NCBI RefSeq assembly: GCF_000807275.1
Contig: NZ_CP009056.1
Span: 1,923,192-1,987,191 of the forward strand
Direction: 5' to 3'
DNA from: Frischella perrara
GTDB lineage: Bacteria > Pseudomonadota > Gammaproteobacteria > Enterobacterales > Orbaceae
Length of the DNA stretch: 64,000 nt
Position 1 is the stretch's first letter; each line of letters starts with the position of its first letter. The notes below the pieces were generated by a model, which saw only the letters and a program-made list of their open reading frames with translations, was not told where the DNA came from and made no database searches. Positions 30,556 to 40,662 of the stretch are shown here, one piece after another. A program made the translations under genes and the position numbers.

Positions 30556-31499
30556 TATACCCGCTTAGCAATTCGTAAAATCGCACTTCTTGAACGAGGA
30601 TTGTATTTAATCTCATCCAGTGTCGGTTTAACTTTCCCTAGCGATTTTAAAGCACTACCACCATAGTGTTTAATTTGTTCTTCTGTTAAAGGCAATCCCG
30701 GCGGTAATTCAGGTCCTTTGCTTTGTTTGGCAATAAATTGTTTTACAATACGATCTTCTAACGAATGAAAACTAATGACCGCTAATCGTCCCTGTTTAGC
30801 TAAGATTTCTAAACTTGATTTTAATGCAACTTCAACCTCTTCTAATTCACTATTAATGTAAATACGAATGGCTTGGAAACTACGTGTTGCTGGATGCTTA
30901 TGACGCTCTTTTATTGGACTAACTTTTTCAATCAATGATGCCAATTCTAACGTACGTGTTATGGGAGATTGTTTATTTTGCAAAACAATTGCTTTAGCTA
31001 TTCGTTTGGCAAAACGTTCTTCTCCAAAAGTTTTCAAAACCCACGCGATATCTTCTTCATTACTTTGCATTAACCATTCACTGGCCGAGATCCCTTTAGT
31101 TACATCCATTCGCATATCTAAAGGTCCGTCACGCATAAAAGAAAATCCTCGATTAGCGTCGTCAAGTTGAGGAGAAGAAACCCCTAAATCTAACAAAAAA
31201 CCATCAACTTTACCGGTTAGACCTAACTCTGCAATATATTGAGCTACATTGGAAAACTCACCATGTATAATACTAAAACGGTCATCTTTTATAAGCCTTG
31301 AATCTTCAATAGCTTGTGGATCACGGTCTATCGCAATTAAACGTCCATTCACGCCTAAGTGTTTAAGAATAAGACGAGAATGACCTCCTCGACCAAATGT
31401 ACCATCAACATAAATGCCATCAGACTTAATAGCTAATGCATCTATCGACTCATTTAATAATACGGTGGTATGTTGGAAACTGTGCTGCTCAACGTTCAT
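30555..31499 (-). CDS. rsmH: 16S rRNA m4C1402 methyltransferase
   Basis: SAM-dependent N4-methyltransferase acting on C1402 of 16S rRNA (formerly MraW). Seen are the N-terminal [13 protein letters not shown], the SAM loop [16 protein letters not shown], the [20 protein letters not shown] block and the C-terminal [13 protein letters not shown]. Length 314. It lies 22 bases after mraZ. Confidence 0.98.
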   Translation of the reverse strand: MNVEQHSFQHTTVLLNESIDALAIKSDGIYVDGTFGRGGHSRLILKHLGVNGRLIAIDRDPQAIEDSRLIKDDRFSIIHGEFSNVAQYIAELGLTGKVDGFLLDLGVSSPQLDDANRGFSFMRDGPLDMRMDVTKGISASEWLMQSNEEDIAWVLKTFGEERFAKRIAKAIVLQNKQSPITRTLELASLIEKVSPIKERHKHPATRSFQAIRIYINSELEEVEVALKSSLEILAKQGRLAVISFHSLEDRIVKQFIAKQSKGPELPPGLPLTEEQIKHYGGSALKSLGKVKPTLDEIKYNPRSRSAILRIAKRV

Positions 31500-31521
31500 T
31501 TTGCCTACTAAATAGTAAATA

Positions 31522-31968
31522 TTAAATAGTTAAATTTTTAAGATTCTCAGATAAATTCGTGAAATCATTGGAAATTATTGCAATATCGTCTTCAATTTGC
31601 TGATGCCATCTTGCTTCGTCCCAAATTTCAAATTTATTTGATTGTCCAACAAACATAATATTTTTGTCCAACTGGGCGTATTGTCGCAATGAATTAACAA
31701 TTAATATTCTTCCAGAATTATCCATCACGCATTCTGAAGCGTGACCAAGCAACAATCTGACGATACGTCGTTCAACTTCATTCATTGTGGATAATTTAGC
31801 AAGTTTCTGCTCTATTAAAACCCATTCTTCCATTGGATAAAGCATCAGGCAGGGATCATGTAGTCCAATAGTACACACCATTCCTTCCAACATTTTTTCA
31901 CGATAGCGCGTGGGGATCGCCAAACGACCCTTGCTATCTAAGCTGACGGAAGTTGCACCACTAAACAT
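31522..31968 (-). CDS. mraZ: Transcriptional regulator MraZ
   Basis: Double SpoVT/AbrB-like protein that represses its own dcw promoter. Each half carries the family signature: [16 protein letters not shown] near the N-terminus and [18 protein letters not shown] in the second half. Length 148 (E. coli 152). It is the first gene of the cluster, with its three-repeat operator directly upstream. Confidence 0.97.
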   Translation of the reverse strand: MFSGATSVSLDSKGRLAIPTRYREKMLEGMVCTIGLHDPCLMLYPMEEWVLIEQKLAKLSTMNEVERRIVRLLLGHASECVMDNSGRILIVNSLRQYAQLDKNIMFVGQSNKFEIWDEARWHQQIEDDIAIISNDFTNLSENLKNLTI

Positions 31969-32039
31969 ATCTTATCCCGATAAAATTGAAAATTATTTAT
32001 CTTAATAAAATCAATAAATTATTATTTTTATTTTTTATG

Positions 32040-32063
32040 CCACATTTCCCCACTTTTTACCAC
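32040..32063 (-). promoter_or_regulatory. MraZ operator: three GTGG repeats at 10-bp phase
   Basis: On the minus strand GTGGT, GTGGG and GTGGC begin exactly 10 bp apart (plus-strand CCAC at 32040, 32050 and 32060). E. coli MraZ binds three TGGG-type direct repeats of the same period upstream of mraZ. The repeats lie just downstream of the predicted start of transcription. Confidence 0.85.
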
Positions 32064-32076
32064 AAAAAAGTCAAAA

Positions 32077-32105
32077 ATGATAGTTATTTTACTTTTTACT
32101 TTCAA
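32077..32105 (-). promoter_or_regulatory. dcw cluster promoter (Pmra)
   Basis: TTGAAA (32100-32105) and TATCAT (32077-32082) on the minus strand with an ideal 17-bp spacer, each one mismatch from consensus. The predicted start lies just before the three MraZ repeats, which fits repression by MraZ. Confidence 0.75.
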
Positions 32106-32207
32106 CTAATTAACTTCAAAAGATAAGAGAATAACGTGGATTAGTAAGTATTATTTGCTAGATAAGTAATTATTGATAATATCATTAACTATTTGAATTA
32201 ATATTAT

Positions 32208-32235
32208 ATACAGCCAGTTTTTAAACTGGCTGTAT
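32208..32235 (-). terminator. Long perfect hairpin downstream of rsuA
   Basis: ATACAGCCAGTTT and its exact reverse complement are separated by two T. On the minus strand the tract that follows is only A/T-rich (ATAATATTAATT), so this is probably the rsuA terminator, though an imperfect one. It also insulates rsuA from the mraZ promoter. Confidence 0.6.
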
Positions 32236-32258
32236 CATGGTTACTTAATTAAGATAAC

Positions 32259-32960
32259 TTAATTTGGAGAAGTTAAAAATTTATTAACCTCTTCGGTTGT
32301 TAATGGACGGTATTCGCCTAAAGCAATATCTAATTTTAAATGACCAATTTGTTCACGATGTAGGGAAATTACATGATTATCTACCGCTGCAAACATACGT
32401 TTTACTTGATGATATTTACCTTCACTAATAGTTAGACGAGCATGAAAATCATCAATAATTTCTAAGTCAGCTGGTTTAGTTAGTCCTTTTTCATTCTTTA
32501 ATTGGATACCATGCTTAAACACTGAGACCAAACTAGCAGATAATGGCCGTGCCAATTCAACTAAGTAGACTTTTTCACAGTGGCGTTTTGGCGATGTAAT
32601 AATATGAGACCATTGACCATCATCCGTTAGCAAAACTAAGCCTGTTGTATCCAAATCTAGGCGCCCTGCTGAATGAAGTTTATCCGCCATTGGCTCGTCA
32701 ATAAAATATAGAATAGTCGGATGATCAGGATCTTCAGTAGAACAGACATAACCTTGAGGCTTATGTAACATAAAATAACGTTTACTGGTAATGTGTTCTA
32801 ACAAATTATCTTGATATTTTATGACATCATCTGTGCTGATTTGTAATGCTCCAGATTTGGTTATTTCACCGTTAATTGTTACATGACCGGCTCTAAGTTC
32901 TTTAGCAACTAAAGTTCGACTAATTCCCAAATGATGGGCTAAAAATTTATCTAATCGCAT
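32259..32960 (-). CDS. rsuA: 16S rRNA pseudouridine(516) synthase RsuA
   Basis: An S4-like domain at the N-terminus ([15 protein letters not shown]) is followed by the synthase domain. The catalytic aspartate is in [18 protein letters not shown], and [21 protein letters not shown] plus [14 protein letters not shown] are typical of RsuA. The match to E. coli RsuA is close over the whole length (233). Monocistronic, transcribed away from hemW. Confidence 0.96.
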   Translation of the reverse strand: MRLDKFLAHHLGISRTLVAKELRAGHVTINGEITKSGALQISTDDVIKYQDNLLEHITSKRYFMLHKPQGYVCSTEDPDHPTILYFIDEPMADKLHSAGRLDLDTTGLVLLTDDGQWSHIITSPKRHCEKVYLVELARPLSASLVSVFKHGIQLKNEKGLTKPADLEIIDDFHARLTISEGKYHQVKRMFAAVDNHVISLHREQIGHLKLDIALGEYRPLTTEEVNKFLTSPN

Positions 32961-33181
32961 ATTTTACATGTTATCAATTTTAAAAGAATTATTGTAAATA
33001 AAAACATGTCATCCCTAAAGCTATTTTAGCGTTATCATAATCAAAATAATAAAACGTACTAACAAACTTTAGGATTAAATATAGCCGGTTACTCTTTTTT
33101 ACGATGGAAAATTCTTCTTATAACTTAGCGCTTATTATTGAAAGTAATTTAGAATTTAGCTATTTAAAAAAAACAAATATT

Positions 33182-33190
33182 TGCTATACT
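33182..33190 (+). promoter_or_regulatory. Extended -10 promoter for hemW
   Basis: TGCTATACT, an extended -10 (TGnTATACT), about 40 bases before the hemW start. The -35 region is poor, as is usual for extended -10 promoters. Confidence 0.45.
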
Positions 33191-33229
33191 CATGAACCAA
33201 TTTTACATTTGTTTCTTTGATTAATTGAT

Positions 33230-34360
33230 GTGGTTATTCCGTTAAGTCTCTATATTCATACACCTTGGTGTGTACAAAAATGCCCCTATTGCGATTTCAA
33301 TTCTCATAATATTAAGCATGGACCGGATTATACTCAATATATAGAGCATTTACTTTGTGATCTAAAGCAAGATCTTAAATTGACTAATGGTCGAAGTATT
33401 CATTCGATATTCATAGGTGGTGGAACACCAAGTTTGTTTTCGGCTGATCTTATTGCTCATTTGTTAAAAGAAATCCAAAATATTATTCCTTTTGAATCTG
33501 ATATTGAAATAACTATTGAGGCAAATCCAAATTCCGTTGAAGCCGACCGCTTTGCCGGTTATATCTTAGCCGGTGTTAATCGTATATCTATAGGTATCCA
33601 GAGTTTCCAAGCAGAAAAATTAATTCAATTAGGTCGCGTACATAGCCCTGACGAAGCAATTAAAGCTGCGAACTTGGCTAAAGAATTAAAGATTAATAGT
33701 TTTAATTTGGATTTGATGCATGGTTTACCTAATCAGTCCTGCCAAGATGCTTTATTAGATTTAAAACGAGCCATAGAGATAAATCCTCCTCATTTATCAT
33801 GGTATCAATTAACTATTGAACCTAATACGCTTTTTGGCTCAAAGCCACCTATTTTACCGGATGAAGATTGTCTATGGGATATCTATCAACAAGGACATCA
33901 ACTCTTAATCGAAAATGGTTATCAACAATATGAAACTTCTGCTTATGCTAAACCCGGTTATCAATGTAAGCATAACTTAAATTATTGGCATTTTGGTGAT
34001 TATTTAGGAATTGGCTGTGGTGCTCATGGAAAATTGACTCAACCAGATGGAAAGATAATACGCACGATAAAAACCCGTCATCCTAAAGGTTATATGGAAG
34101 GACGTTATTCAGAAAAAACCTATACTGTACCAATAGACGAAATACCTTTTGAATTTTTTATGAATCAGTTTCGTTTACATGAAGCAGCTAGCAAACAGCA
34201 ATTTATCGAACGAACAAATTTAACTTTACCGGTAATAGAAAAACCGATTCATCAAGCGATTAAAAATGGTTACCTGACAGAGGATCAAGACTATTGGTAT
34301 TTAACTGAAAAAGGTCATTTGTTCCTTAATTCATTATTAGAGTTATTTTTGGAAAATTAG
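33230..34360 (+). CDS. hemW: HemW, radical-SAM haem chaperone
   Basis: Related to HemN but inserts haem rather than oxidising coproporphyrinogen. The radical-SAM cysteines are C14, C18 and C21 in PWCVQKCPYCDF, with phenylalanine where HemN has its extra cysteine, so the HemW call is firm. GGGTP is at 63-67. The body (SYVHG-less, NLDLMHGLPNQS, HLSWYQLTIEPNTLFG, GIGCGAHGK) closely follows E. coli YggW. It starts at GTG 33230. An ATG two bases earlier is in the wrong frame. Confidence 0.95.
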   Translation: MVIPLSLYIHTPWCVQKCPYCDFNSHNIKHGPDYTQYIEHLLCDLKQDLKLTNGRSIHSIFIGGGTPSLFSADLIAHLLKEIQNIIPFESDIEITIEANPNSVEADRFAGYILAGVNRISIGIQSFQAEKLIQLGRVHSPDEAIKAANLAKELKINSFNLDLMHGLPNQSCQDALLDLKRAIEINPPHLSWYQLTIEPNTLFGSKPPILPDEDCLWDIYQQGHQLLIENGYQQYETSAYAKPGYQCKHNLNYWHFGDYLGIGCGAHGKLTQPDGKIIRTIKTRHPKGYMEGRYSEKTYTVPIDEIPFEFFMNQFRLHEAASKQQFIERTNLTLPVIEKPIHQAIKNGYLTEDQDYWYLTEKGHLFLNSLLELFLEN

Positions 34361-34495
34361 ATAATTTACAGATAAAGGCAAAATTTAGTATTAATTAATT
34401 GTAGAAAGTACAAATAATTATTCTAAATCATTCACATTTTAAATTACAGATAAGACTAACGCTGTTTAATAAGTATATTTTGCGATTCGATATGC

Positions 34496-35239
34496 TTATT
34501 CAATCCAAATCATTGATGCTATACGACCAGTCTTTTTTTCGCGTCTATATGAAAAAAATAGATCATTTTGTTGATAAGTACAGTATTCTCCCCCATAAAT
34601 CTGCGAAATACCTAATCGATTTAATCGTTGCTTAGCTAATAAATAAAGATCTGCCAAGTATTTCTGCTCATGAGGATTAATGAGTTGAAATGCGCTAGAT
34701 GCATCAGGGTCATACAATTCAAATTGCTGTTTGACTTCGATGCCGACTTCAAATACTTGCGCTCCAATTGCCGGACCCAGCCAAGCCATTATCTGTGAGG
34801 GATCGCAGTGGAAGTGTTTTATTGTATTTTCGAGTATTCCCCCACATAGCCCACGCCAACCAGCGTGGGAAGCTGCAACTTCATCACCAGATAATGAACA
34901 AAATAAAACCGGTAAACAATCAGCCGTTAATACCGCACAAACCGTTTTCATCGTATTTGTATACGAAGCATCGGCATTAAACGGCTGTCGAGATGTTCGA
35001 ACATTGGAAATATCAACAACGTCTGTACTGTGAATTTGATTTAACCAAACGGGCATTTGAGGCAAAGCTTCTCGTTGACAAATAAGTTGCCGATTCGCCA
35101 TAACAGCCGCTTCATCATCACCAACATGATTAGCCAGATTCATCGACTTATATGGTACTTCACTTACACCATGCAAACGTGTTGTCGTTAATGCGCGAAT
35201 ATTTCTAGGTGCTGGCCAGTTTGGATAAATACATTTCAT
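34496..35239 (-). CDS. pgeF: Purine nucleoside phosphorylase / laccase-domain protein PgeF (YfiH)
   Basis: The Cu-oxidase_4 (laccase domain) family; members act as purine nucleoside phosphorylases and, for E. coli YfiH, in peptidoglycan editing. The metal-site residues are in LTADCLPVLF and ASHAGWRGLCGGI, with the N-terminal histidine in WLNQIHSTDV. Length 247. It starts 4 bases after rluD, the same pair as in E. coli. clpB, which follows in E. coli, is not here. Confidence 0.94.
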   Translation of the reverse strand: MKCIYPNWPAPRNIRALTTTRLHGVSEVPYKSMNLANHVGDDEAAVMANRQLICQREALPQMPVWLNQIHSTDVVDISNVRTSRQPFNADASYTNTMKTVCAVLTADCLPVLFCSLSGDEVAASHAGWRGLCGGILENTIKHFHCDPSQIMAWLGPAIGAQVFEVGIEVKQQFELYDPDASSAFQLINPHEQKYLADLYLLAKQRLNRLGISQIYGGEYCTYQQNDLFFSYRREKKTGRIASMIWIE

Positions 35240-35243
35240 ATCA

Positions 35244-36233
35244 TTACCAATCTAATTCATCCTGATGTTGTTTAGTATCATCTTGTAATACTTTTATGAG
35301 TTGTTGCATATCTTCCGGAATGGGAGCATCCCATTGCATTTGCTCACCAGTGATCGGATGAAACAGACGTAACATAGTGGCATGCAGTGCTTGTCGGTCA
35401 AAATTGCGTAAAACTTGCATAAATTCTTGACTTGCACCTTTCGGTGGACGTGGTCGCCCGCCATACAATGGATCACCTATTAAAGGATGAGCGATATGTG
35501 CCATATGCACTCGGATTTGATGCGTACGACCCGTTTCTAAACGTAGTCTTAATCGAGTATGCAACCGATATCGCTCCATAACACGATAATGCGTTACAGC
35601 AGGTTTTCCTGTTGGAAACACAGCCATATGCGTACGTTTAGTTGGATGACGAGTAATTGGTTCATCTACTGTCCCACCCGCGGTAATAATTCCCATTGCT
35701 ACGGCCTCATATTCACGCGTAATTTCACGTAATTGGAGTGATTCAACTAATCGTGTTTGAGCTTCAATTGTTTTAGCCACAACCATTAAACCAGTTGTAT
35801 CTTTATCTAAACGATGGACAATTCCAGCTCTGGGCACATTAGCAATATCAGGATAATGATAGAGTAACGCATTAAGAATCGTTCCATTCGGGTTACCTGC
35901 ACCAGGATGTACCACTAAATCACGTGGTTTATTTATAACCAAAATGGCATCATCCTCATAAACAATATTTAAAGGGATATTTTCAGCCTGATGATTGACT
36001 TCTTCCTCAATAACTGTATCAATTCGTATCTTTTCGCCACCCAATACACGCTCTTTGGGTTTATCCATTACAGTTCCATTTACTTGAACATGACCATCTA
36101 AAATCCAAGTTTTAATTCTTGAACGTGAATATTGTGATAAAATCTCGGCTAAGGCTTGATCCAATCGCATACCTAATTGATGTGGTTGAATTTCCACCAT
36201 TAGTTCTAGTCTATTTAATGAGTTTTCTAACAT
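35244..36233 (-). CDS. rluD: 23S rRNA pseudouridine synthase RluD
   Basis: Makes pseudouridines at 1911, 1915 and 1917 in helix 69 of 23S rRNA. It has an N-terminal S4 domain (MRLDQALAEILSQYSRSRIK) and a catalytic block, IVHRLDKDTTGLMVVAKT, with the active aspartate. RLETGRTHQIRVHMAHI follows. Length 329. Divergent from bamD, as in E. coli. Confidence 0.97.
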   Translation of the reverse strand: MLENSLNRLELMVEIQPHQLGMRLDQALAEILSQYSRSRIKTWILDGHVQVNGTVMDKPKERVLGGEKIRIDTVIEEEVNHQAENIPLNIVYEDDAILVINKPRDLVVHPGAGNPNGTILNALLYHYPDIANVPRAGIVHRLDKDTTGLMVVAKTIEAQTRLVESLQLREITREYEAVAMGIITAGGTVDEPITRHPTKRTHMAVFPTGKPAVTHYRVMERYRLHTRLRLRLETGRTHQIRVHMAHIAHPLIGDPLYGGRPRPPKGASQEFMQVLRNFDRQALHATMLRLFHPITGEQMQWDAPIPEDMQQLIKVLQDDTKQHQDELDW

Positions 36234-36399
36234 AATTTGTTTACAATTTAATCTCTAAAGTAGAGTTTCCTCTATTGGGGGTGTTTTAAGCAACGATAAA
36301 TTAGAGTATCATATACCCTTAAATGGGTTAATGTTAATGTTTATTTTTGCTTTTTATGGCATAAAAACATACAAATGGTAAAAACGGATTAAATATTGA

Positions 36400-37176
36400 A
36401 TGAAATTGTACCTTAAATATCTTTTAGTTGTTTCGATCACTGGTCTGTTATTTGGTTGTACATCGTCAAAACCTAATTTTGAAAATGTTCCGGAAAAAGA
36501 ACTATTTACTAAAGCACAGCAGGAGTTAGAAAACGGTAATATCCGAACTAGTATCGCTGTTTTAGAAGAAATGGATAAATCCTTTCCTTTTGGTCCATAT
36601 TCTCAACAAGTTCAATTAGATTTAATTTATGCCTATTACAAATCTAATGATTACCCCATTACGATAGCCTCAATCGATCGTTTTATTAAGCTCAATCCGA
36701 CTAATTCAAACATTGATTGGGTAATTTACCTGCGTGGTTTATCTAATATGGCACAAGATGATAATCAAATTCAAAGCTGGTTTAATGTTAACCGATCCGA
36801 CCGTGACTATTCCTTTGCTGTTGCAGCATTTAAAGATTTTAATTATCTAATTGCTAGCTATCCGAATAGTCCTTATAGTTACGACGCGGAAAAAAGACTG
36901 GTTGCTTTGAAAAATCGTTTAGCTAATTATCAATTAAAAGTTGCGCAATACTATGATGAACGTGGTGCTTATGTTGCCGTTGTAAATCGTGTAACTAAAA
37001 TGTTAGAAGATTATTCCGATACTGATGCTACTAGACGAGGAATTAATTTAATGAAGAATGCTTACGTTGAGCTAGGCTTATTTGAAGAAGCAAGTAAAGC
37101 GGAACTATTATATCAAGCTAATATTGATCAGGTTTCATCTACCGATGAAGATAAAGACTTTTTGTGGGTCTTTTAA
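36400..37176 (+). CDS. bamD: Outer-membrane assembly lipoprotein BamD
   Basis: Essential lipoprotein of the BAM complex. The signal peptide (about 1-19) ends in the lipobox LLFGC, with Cys20 as the lipidated residue. The rest is TPR-like: ELFTKAQQELENGNIRTSIAVLEEMDKSFPFGPYSQQVQLDLIYAYY is the first pair of helices. Length 258, slightly longer than E. coli (245). It ends before a strong plus-strand terminator. Confidence 0.95.
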   Translation: MKLYLKYLLVVSITGLLFGCTSSKPNFENVPEKELFTKAQQELENGNIRTSIAVLEEMDKSFPFGPYSQQVQLDLIYAYYKSNDYPITIASIDRFIKLNPTNSNIDWVIYLRGLSNMAQDDNQIQSWFNVNRSDRDYSFAVAAFKDFNYLIASYPNSPYSYDAEKRLVALKNRLANYQLKVAQYYDERGAYVAVVNRVTKMLEDYSDTDATRRGINLMKNAYVELGLFEEASKAELLYQANIDQVSSTDEDKDFLWVF

Positions 37177-37192
37177 TTCATAAATTTAATTG

Positions 37193-37220
37193 AAAGAGCG
37201 ATAAATTATCGCTCTTTTTT
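37193..37220 (+). terminator. bamD terminator
   Basis: AAAGAGCGAT and ATCGCTCTTT, loop of five, followed by T's, starting 16 bases after the bamD stop. It may also slow minus-strand transcripts leaving fabR. Confidence 0.92.
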
Positions 37221-37281
37221 ATAAATACAAATTGACTTAATTTCAAACAAAACGAATTATTTACTTTCCAGCCACAACAGA

Positions 37282-37938
37282 CTAATCGATTATTTTTTTC
37301 TCTAATAAATCACGGCGATATAAATAATTAGCGCCACGAGTTACCATTCTTAATTGAAAGATCAAACTATCAATTAACTGTTGTTTCTGTTCTGGCTCAA
37401 AATCAATCGCATCTGCACCAGAATTAAAAACAATTGTAACCATCGCTTTAGCTTGTGCCTCGTTAAAATAATTCGGCATATTATTGGCATTATTTAGATA
37501 GTCTGTTAGCTCAACAATAAAATGTTGGATTTCTCGCGCAATCGCTGAACGGAATGCGGCTGAAGTACCGGCTCGCTCACGTAATAACAATAAAAAAACT
37601 TTCGGATTTTTATCGATAAATTCTATAAATGTTGTGACAGAGGTTTGTAATACACTACCACCACTTTCAATGCGTTTACGTGCTTGTCGCATAAGTTGAC
37701 GTAATGTCAGACCACTTTCATCAACCATAGCTAAGCCTAATTCATCCATATCCCGAAAATGGCGATAAAAAGAAGTGGGTGCAATACCCGCTTCTCTTGC
37801 CACTTCTCGAAGACTTAAACTCGCAAATCCCTGTTCAGAATTCAATTGATTAAAAGCAGCATCAATCAAAGAACGCCGAGTTCGCTGTTTCTGTTGCGCT
37901 CTAATTCCTGATTGCGAATTGTATTTATTATTCTTCAT
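37282..37938 (-). CDS. fabR: Transcriptional repressor FabR (TetR family)
   Basis: Represses unsaturated-fatty-acid genes (fabA, fabB) in response to acyl-CoA/ACP saturation. The N-terminal helix-turn-helix, [20 protein letters not shown], is essentially that of E. coli FabR, and TVDESGL-type and [20 protein letters not shown] blocks follow. Length 218. It starts 12 bases after the oxyR stop, so the two are probably co-transcribed. The E. coli order has sthA between them. Confidence 0.94.
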   Translation of the reverse strand: MKNNKYNSQSGIRAQQKQRTRRSLIDAAFNQLNSEQGFASLSLREVAREAGIAPTSFYRHFRDMDELGLAMVDESGLTLRQLMRQARKRIESGGSVLQTSVTTFIEFIDKNPKVFLLLLRERAGTSAAFRSAIAREIQHFIVELTDYLNNANNMPNYFNEAQAKAMVTIVFNSGADAIDFEPEQKQQLIDSLIFQLRMVTRGANYLYRRDLLEKKIID

Positions 37939-37950
37939 AAAATTTAGAGA

Positions 37951-38877
37951 TCATGCATTTAGATTTAACACATTTTCCTTAGCTTTTAGAACTTCTGGCA
38001 TATGGGAGCGAATCTTTTTAGCAATTTGTTCATAACGACTACGTAATGGCGAACCAGGACGATAGATAAGTTCAATTGCACGAGCAGGAATAGGATCAAT
38101 ACAAGGAACATAACAGATGTTATCTCGAATACGTTCATTTGGAGCAGCTAATTCTGGAAATAAGGTTATACCACGACCTGCAGAAATCATACTGCGTAAG
38201 GTTTCAAGGCTTGTAGCTTTAAAACGCTTATCTTCTTCAATTCCAGCTTGGAAACAATAGCCCATTGTTTGTTCACGTAGACAATGCCCATCCTCTAACA
38301 TCAAGAATTTTTCACCACGTAAATTAGATAGTTTAACAACTTTTTGTTTCGCAAGTGGATTATCAACAGGAACGGCTAACATCATCGGCTCATCAAATAA
38401 AGGAAGTTCAATAAATGGAGATGACTCTTTTACTTGAGCTAAAATAGCGCAATCTAATTTTCCTTGTTCTAACTGTGAAACTAAAACATGAGTTTGTGCC
38501 TCATGTAAGTATAACTCTAAAGAAGGATACGAATCATGTAACAATGTAATGATGTGAGGAAGTAAATAAGGTGCCAATGTTGGAATTAACCCAATATGCA
38601 TTGGTCCGGACATCTCCTCCCCCTGTTTACTTGCCATTTCTTTAAAGATTTGGACATTGCGAAGCACTTCACGAGCTTGATCAACTAGCATTAACCCCGT
38701 TTGTGTAAACAACACTTTTCTACTTGTTCTTTCAAGCAACATTACACCAAGTTCATCTTCCAGCTTTCTTATCTGGCCACTTAATGTCGGTTGACTTACA
38801 TTACAAGCGTCTGCTGCTTTACGGAAATGACGAAATTCAGCTAATGCCACAAAATATTCTAAATCACGAATATTCAT
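37951..38877 (-). CDS. oxyR: Hydrogen-peroxide sensor OxyR (LysR family)
   Basis: LysR regulator activated by a disulfide between C199 and C208; both are present at exactly those positions (DGHCLREQTMGYCFQ). I start it at ATG 38877 (MNIRDLEYFVALAEFRHF), as in E. coli, which drops 14 extra codons of the longer frame. The HTH is KAADACNVSQPTLSGQIRKLE. Likely targets within the window include yaaA. It follows argH by about 170 bases, as in the E. coli argH-oxyR order. Confidence 0.96.
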   Translation of the reverse strand: MNIRDLEYFVALAEFRHFRKAADACNVSQPTLSGQIRKLEDELGVMLLERTSRKVLFTQTGLMLVDQAREVLRNVQIFKEMASKQGEEMSGPMHIGLIPTLAPYLLPHIITLLHDSYPSLELYLHEAQTHVLVSQLEQGKLDCAILAQVKESSPFIELPLFDEPMMLAVPVDNPLAKQKVVKLSNLRGEKFLMLEDGHCLREQTMGYCFQAGIEEDKRFKATSLETLRSMISAGRGITLFPELAAPNERIRDNICYVPCIDPIPARAIELIYRPGSPLRSRYEQIAKKIRSHMPEVLKAKENVLNLNA

Positions 38878-39047
38878 GAATGCCCCCAATAATTGGTTGG
38901 TAAAATAAAATAAAAACACATTCTATAGAGTATAACTGTTTTTAATAGCTTCATCATTATAATTGTTTCTCATAATAACTAATTTTTTATCAAAAACTAA
39001 CCGTTAATACATGATTTTATTATATTTTTTTTGTTTTTACCATTCAA

Positions 39048-40433
39048 TTAATTTAATATCCCAATTAAACAATTTTTAGCTTTTTTAATCGCTTTTGTAA
39101 TTTGTAATGGAGATACACCACCTTTCGCACAACGTTTAGCTAAACATGATTCAATTGATAATATAGAATAAACATCATCTTCTATAACAGAACTAAATTG
39201 TTTTAATTCTTCCAATGTCATTTCCTCCAACGCTTTTTGTTTAGCTATTGCACCTACCACTGCTTCACCAACAATATGATGAGCTTCCCTAAAAGGGACA
39301 CCTTTCGCAACTAAATAATCGGCTAACTCTGTTGCATTAGCATAGCCTTGTTTAGCTGCTTCTAAACACCGTTCATTATTAATTTTAATATCTTCTAAAA
39401 CCAATACCGCCATTTCTAAACAATCGTGCCATGTATCAAGTGCATCAAATAGTTGTTCTTTATCTTCTTGCATATCTTTATTATATGCTAACGGTAACCC
39501 TTTAAAAGTCATTAATACAGCCGTTAATGCACCACAAACTCGACCAGATTTACCTCGAATCAATTCCAACGCATCGGGATTTTTCTTCTGTGGCATCAAT
39601 GATGAGCCGGAAGTAACACGATCAGATAATTCAACAAAATTCGCTTCACCACTATTAAAAATAATCAAATCCTCGGCAAAACGTGACAAATGATTCATTC
39701 CTATGGCGGCATTACTTAATAACTCAATCACATGATCACGATCAGATACCGAGTCTAAGCTATTATTGGTTGCTTTAGCAAAACCTAAATCATGAGCCAA
39801 TTTATCGCGATCTATCGGATAAGCGGTGCCAGCTAATGCGCCAGATCCCAATGGGCATACGTTTAAACGGGTTAATGTATCATTTAAACGATTGACATCA
39901 CGGGTTAACATCTCAAAATAAGCTAAACACCAATGTGCAAAAGTGATAGGTTGTGCACGTTGTAAATGAGTAAAACCAGGCATGACAGAATTTTGGTATT
40001 TGTCGGCTGTATTAACTAATTGGCTACGCAGTTGATTAATGCTTTCGATTAATAATACTATCTCATCAACGCACCAGAGTTTTAAATCCGTAGCAACTTG
40101 ATCATTACGGCTACGTCCCGTATGCAATTTTTTACCTAAATCGCCGACTATTTCAATCAATTGTTGCTCTACCCAGCTATGAATATCTTCTGCATTACTA
40201 TTTAAAATCTGTTTAGGATCATCCTTAACCGCAATACGCAATGCTTGTAAAGCCGTTTCAATCTTTTGTTGTTCATCGATAGTTAATATACCAACCGTTT
40301 TCAATGCTTTTGACCACGCTATTGAGCCAATAATATCGTGTTCAACTAAGCGATAATCAGACCCTAATGAATCATTAAAATGTCTAAAACGATCATCCGC
40401 TGCTTGGCTAAAACGCCCACCCCATAATGCCAT
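39048..40433 (-). CDS. argH: Argininosuccinate lyase
   Basis: Last step of arginine synthesis, splitting argininosuccinate to arginine and fumarate. The fumarase-superfamily signature is [19 protein letters not shown], and the N-terminal [16 protein letters not shown] and [16 protein letters not shown] are typical. Length 461. Preceded by a 229-base gap after argG. Confidence 0.98.
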   Translation of the reverse strand: MALWGGRFSQAADDRFRHFNDSLGSDYRLVEHDIIGSIAWSKALKTVGILTIDEQQKIETALQALRIAVKDDPKQILNSNAEDIHSWVEQQLIEIVGDLGKKLHTGRSRNDQVATDLKLWCVDEIVLLIESINQLRSQLVNTADKYQNSVMPGFTHLQRAQPITFAHWCLAYFEMLTRDVNRLNDTLTRLNVCPLGSGALAGTAYPIDRDKLAHDLGFAKATNNSLDSVSDRDHVIELLSNAAIGMNHLSRFAEDLIIFNSGEANFVELSDRVTSGSSLMPQKKNPDALELIRGKSGRVCGALTAVLMTFKGLPLAYNKDMQEDKEQLFDALDTWHDCLEMAVLVLEDIKINNERCLEAAKQGYANATELADYLVAKGVPFREAHHIVGEAVVGAIAKQKALEEMTLEELKQFSSVIEDDVYSILSIESCLAKRCAKGGVSPLQITKAIKKAKNCLIGILN

Positions 40434-40597
40434 AGTTCCCTCAATTAAGCTGATTAAATTATTTTTTAATTATCATTGCGACCAATGTGAAATAGCGAAT
40501 AATTGCATAAACATCGCCGTAAAGTTCTATTACTTTTTTTAATAATAAATATACTCAATTATGACAAAAAATAAATTATTCATTTATTAACGCTAAA

Positions 40598-40615
40598 GGC
40601 GATGTTAGCATCGCC
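40598..40615 (-). terminator. Hairpin between argG and argH
   Basis: GGCGATG, loop of four, CATCGCC, followed on the minus strand by TTTAGCG. The stem is strong but the T run is short, so it is perhaps a partial terminator after argG. Confidence 0.5.
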
Positions 40616-40662
40616 CCATATCATAAATAGCTTCTCATTACATACGGTAATTATAACTGACT

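Noticed and set aside
33230-34360. Second HemN
   Set aside because: Only three cluster cysteines (CxxxCxxC, then F); the sequence follows HemW throughout.
37951-38919. Longer oxyR frame starting at 38919
   Set aside because: ATG 38877 gives the conserved MNIRDLEYF start and puts the redox cysteines at 199 and 208.
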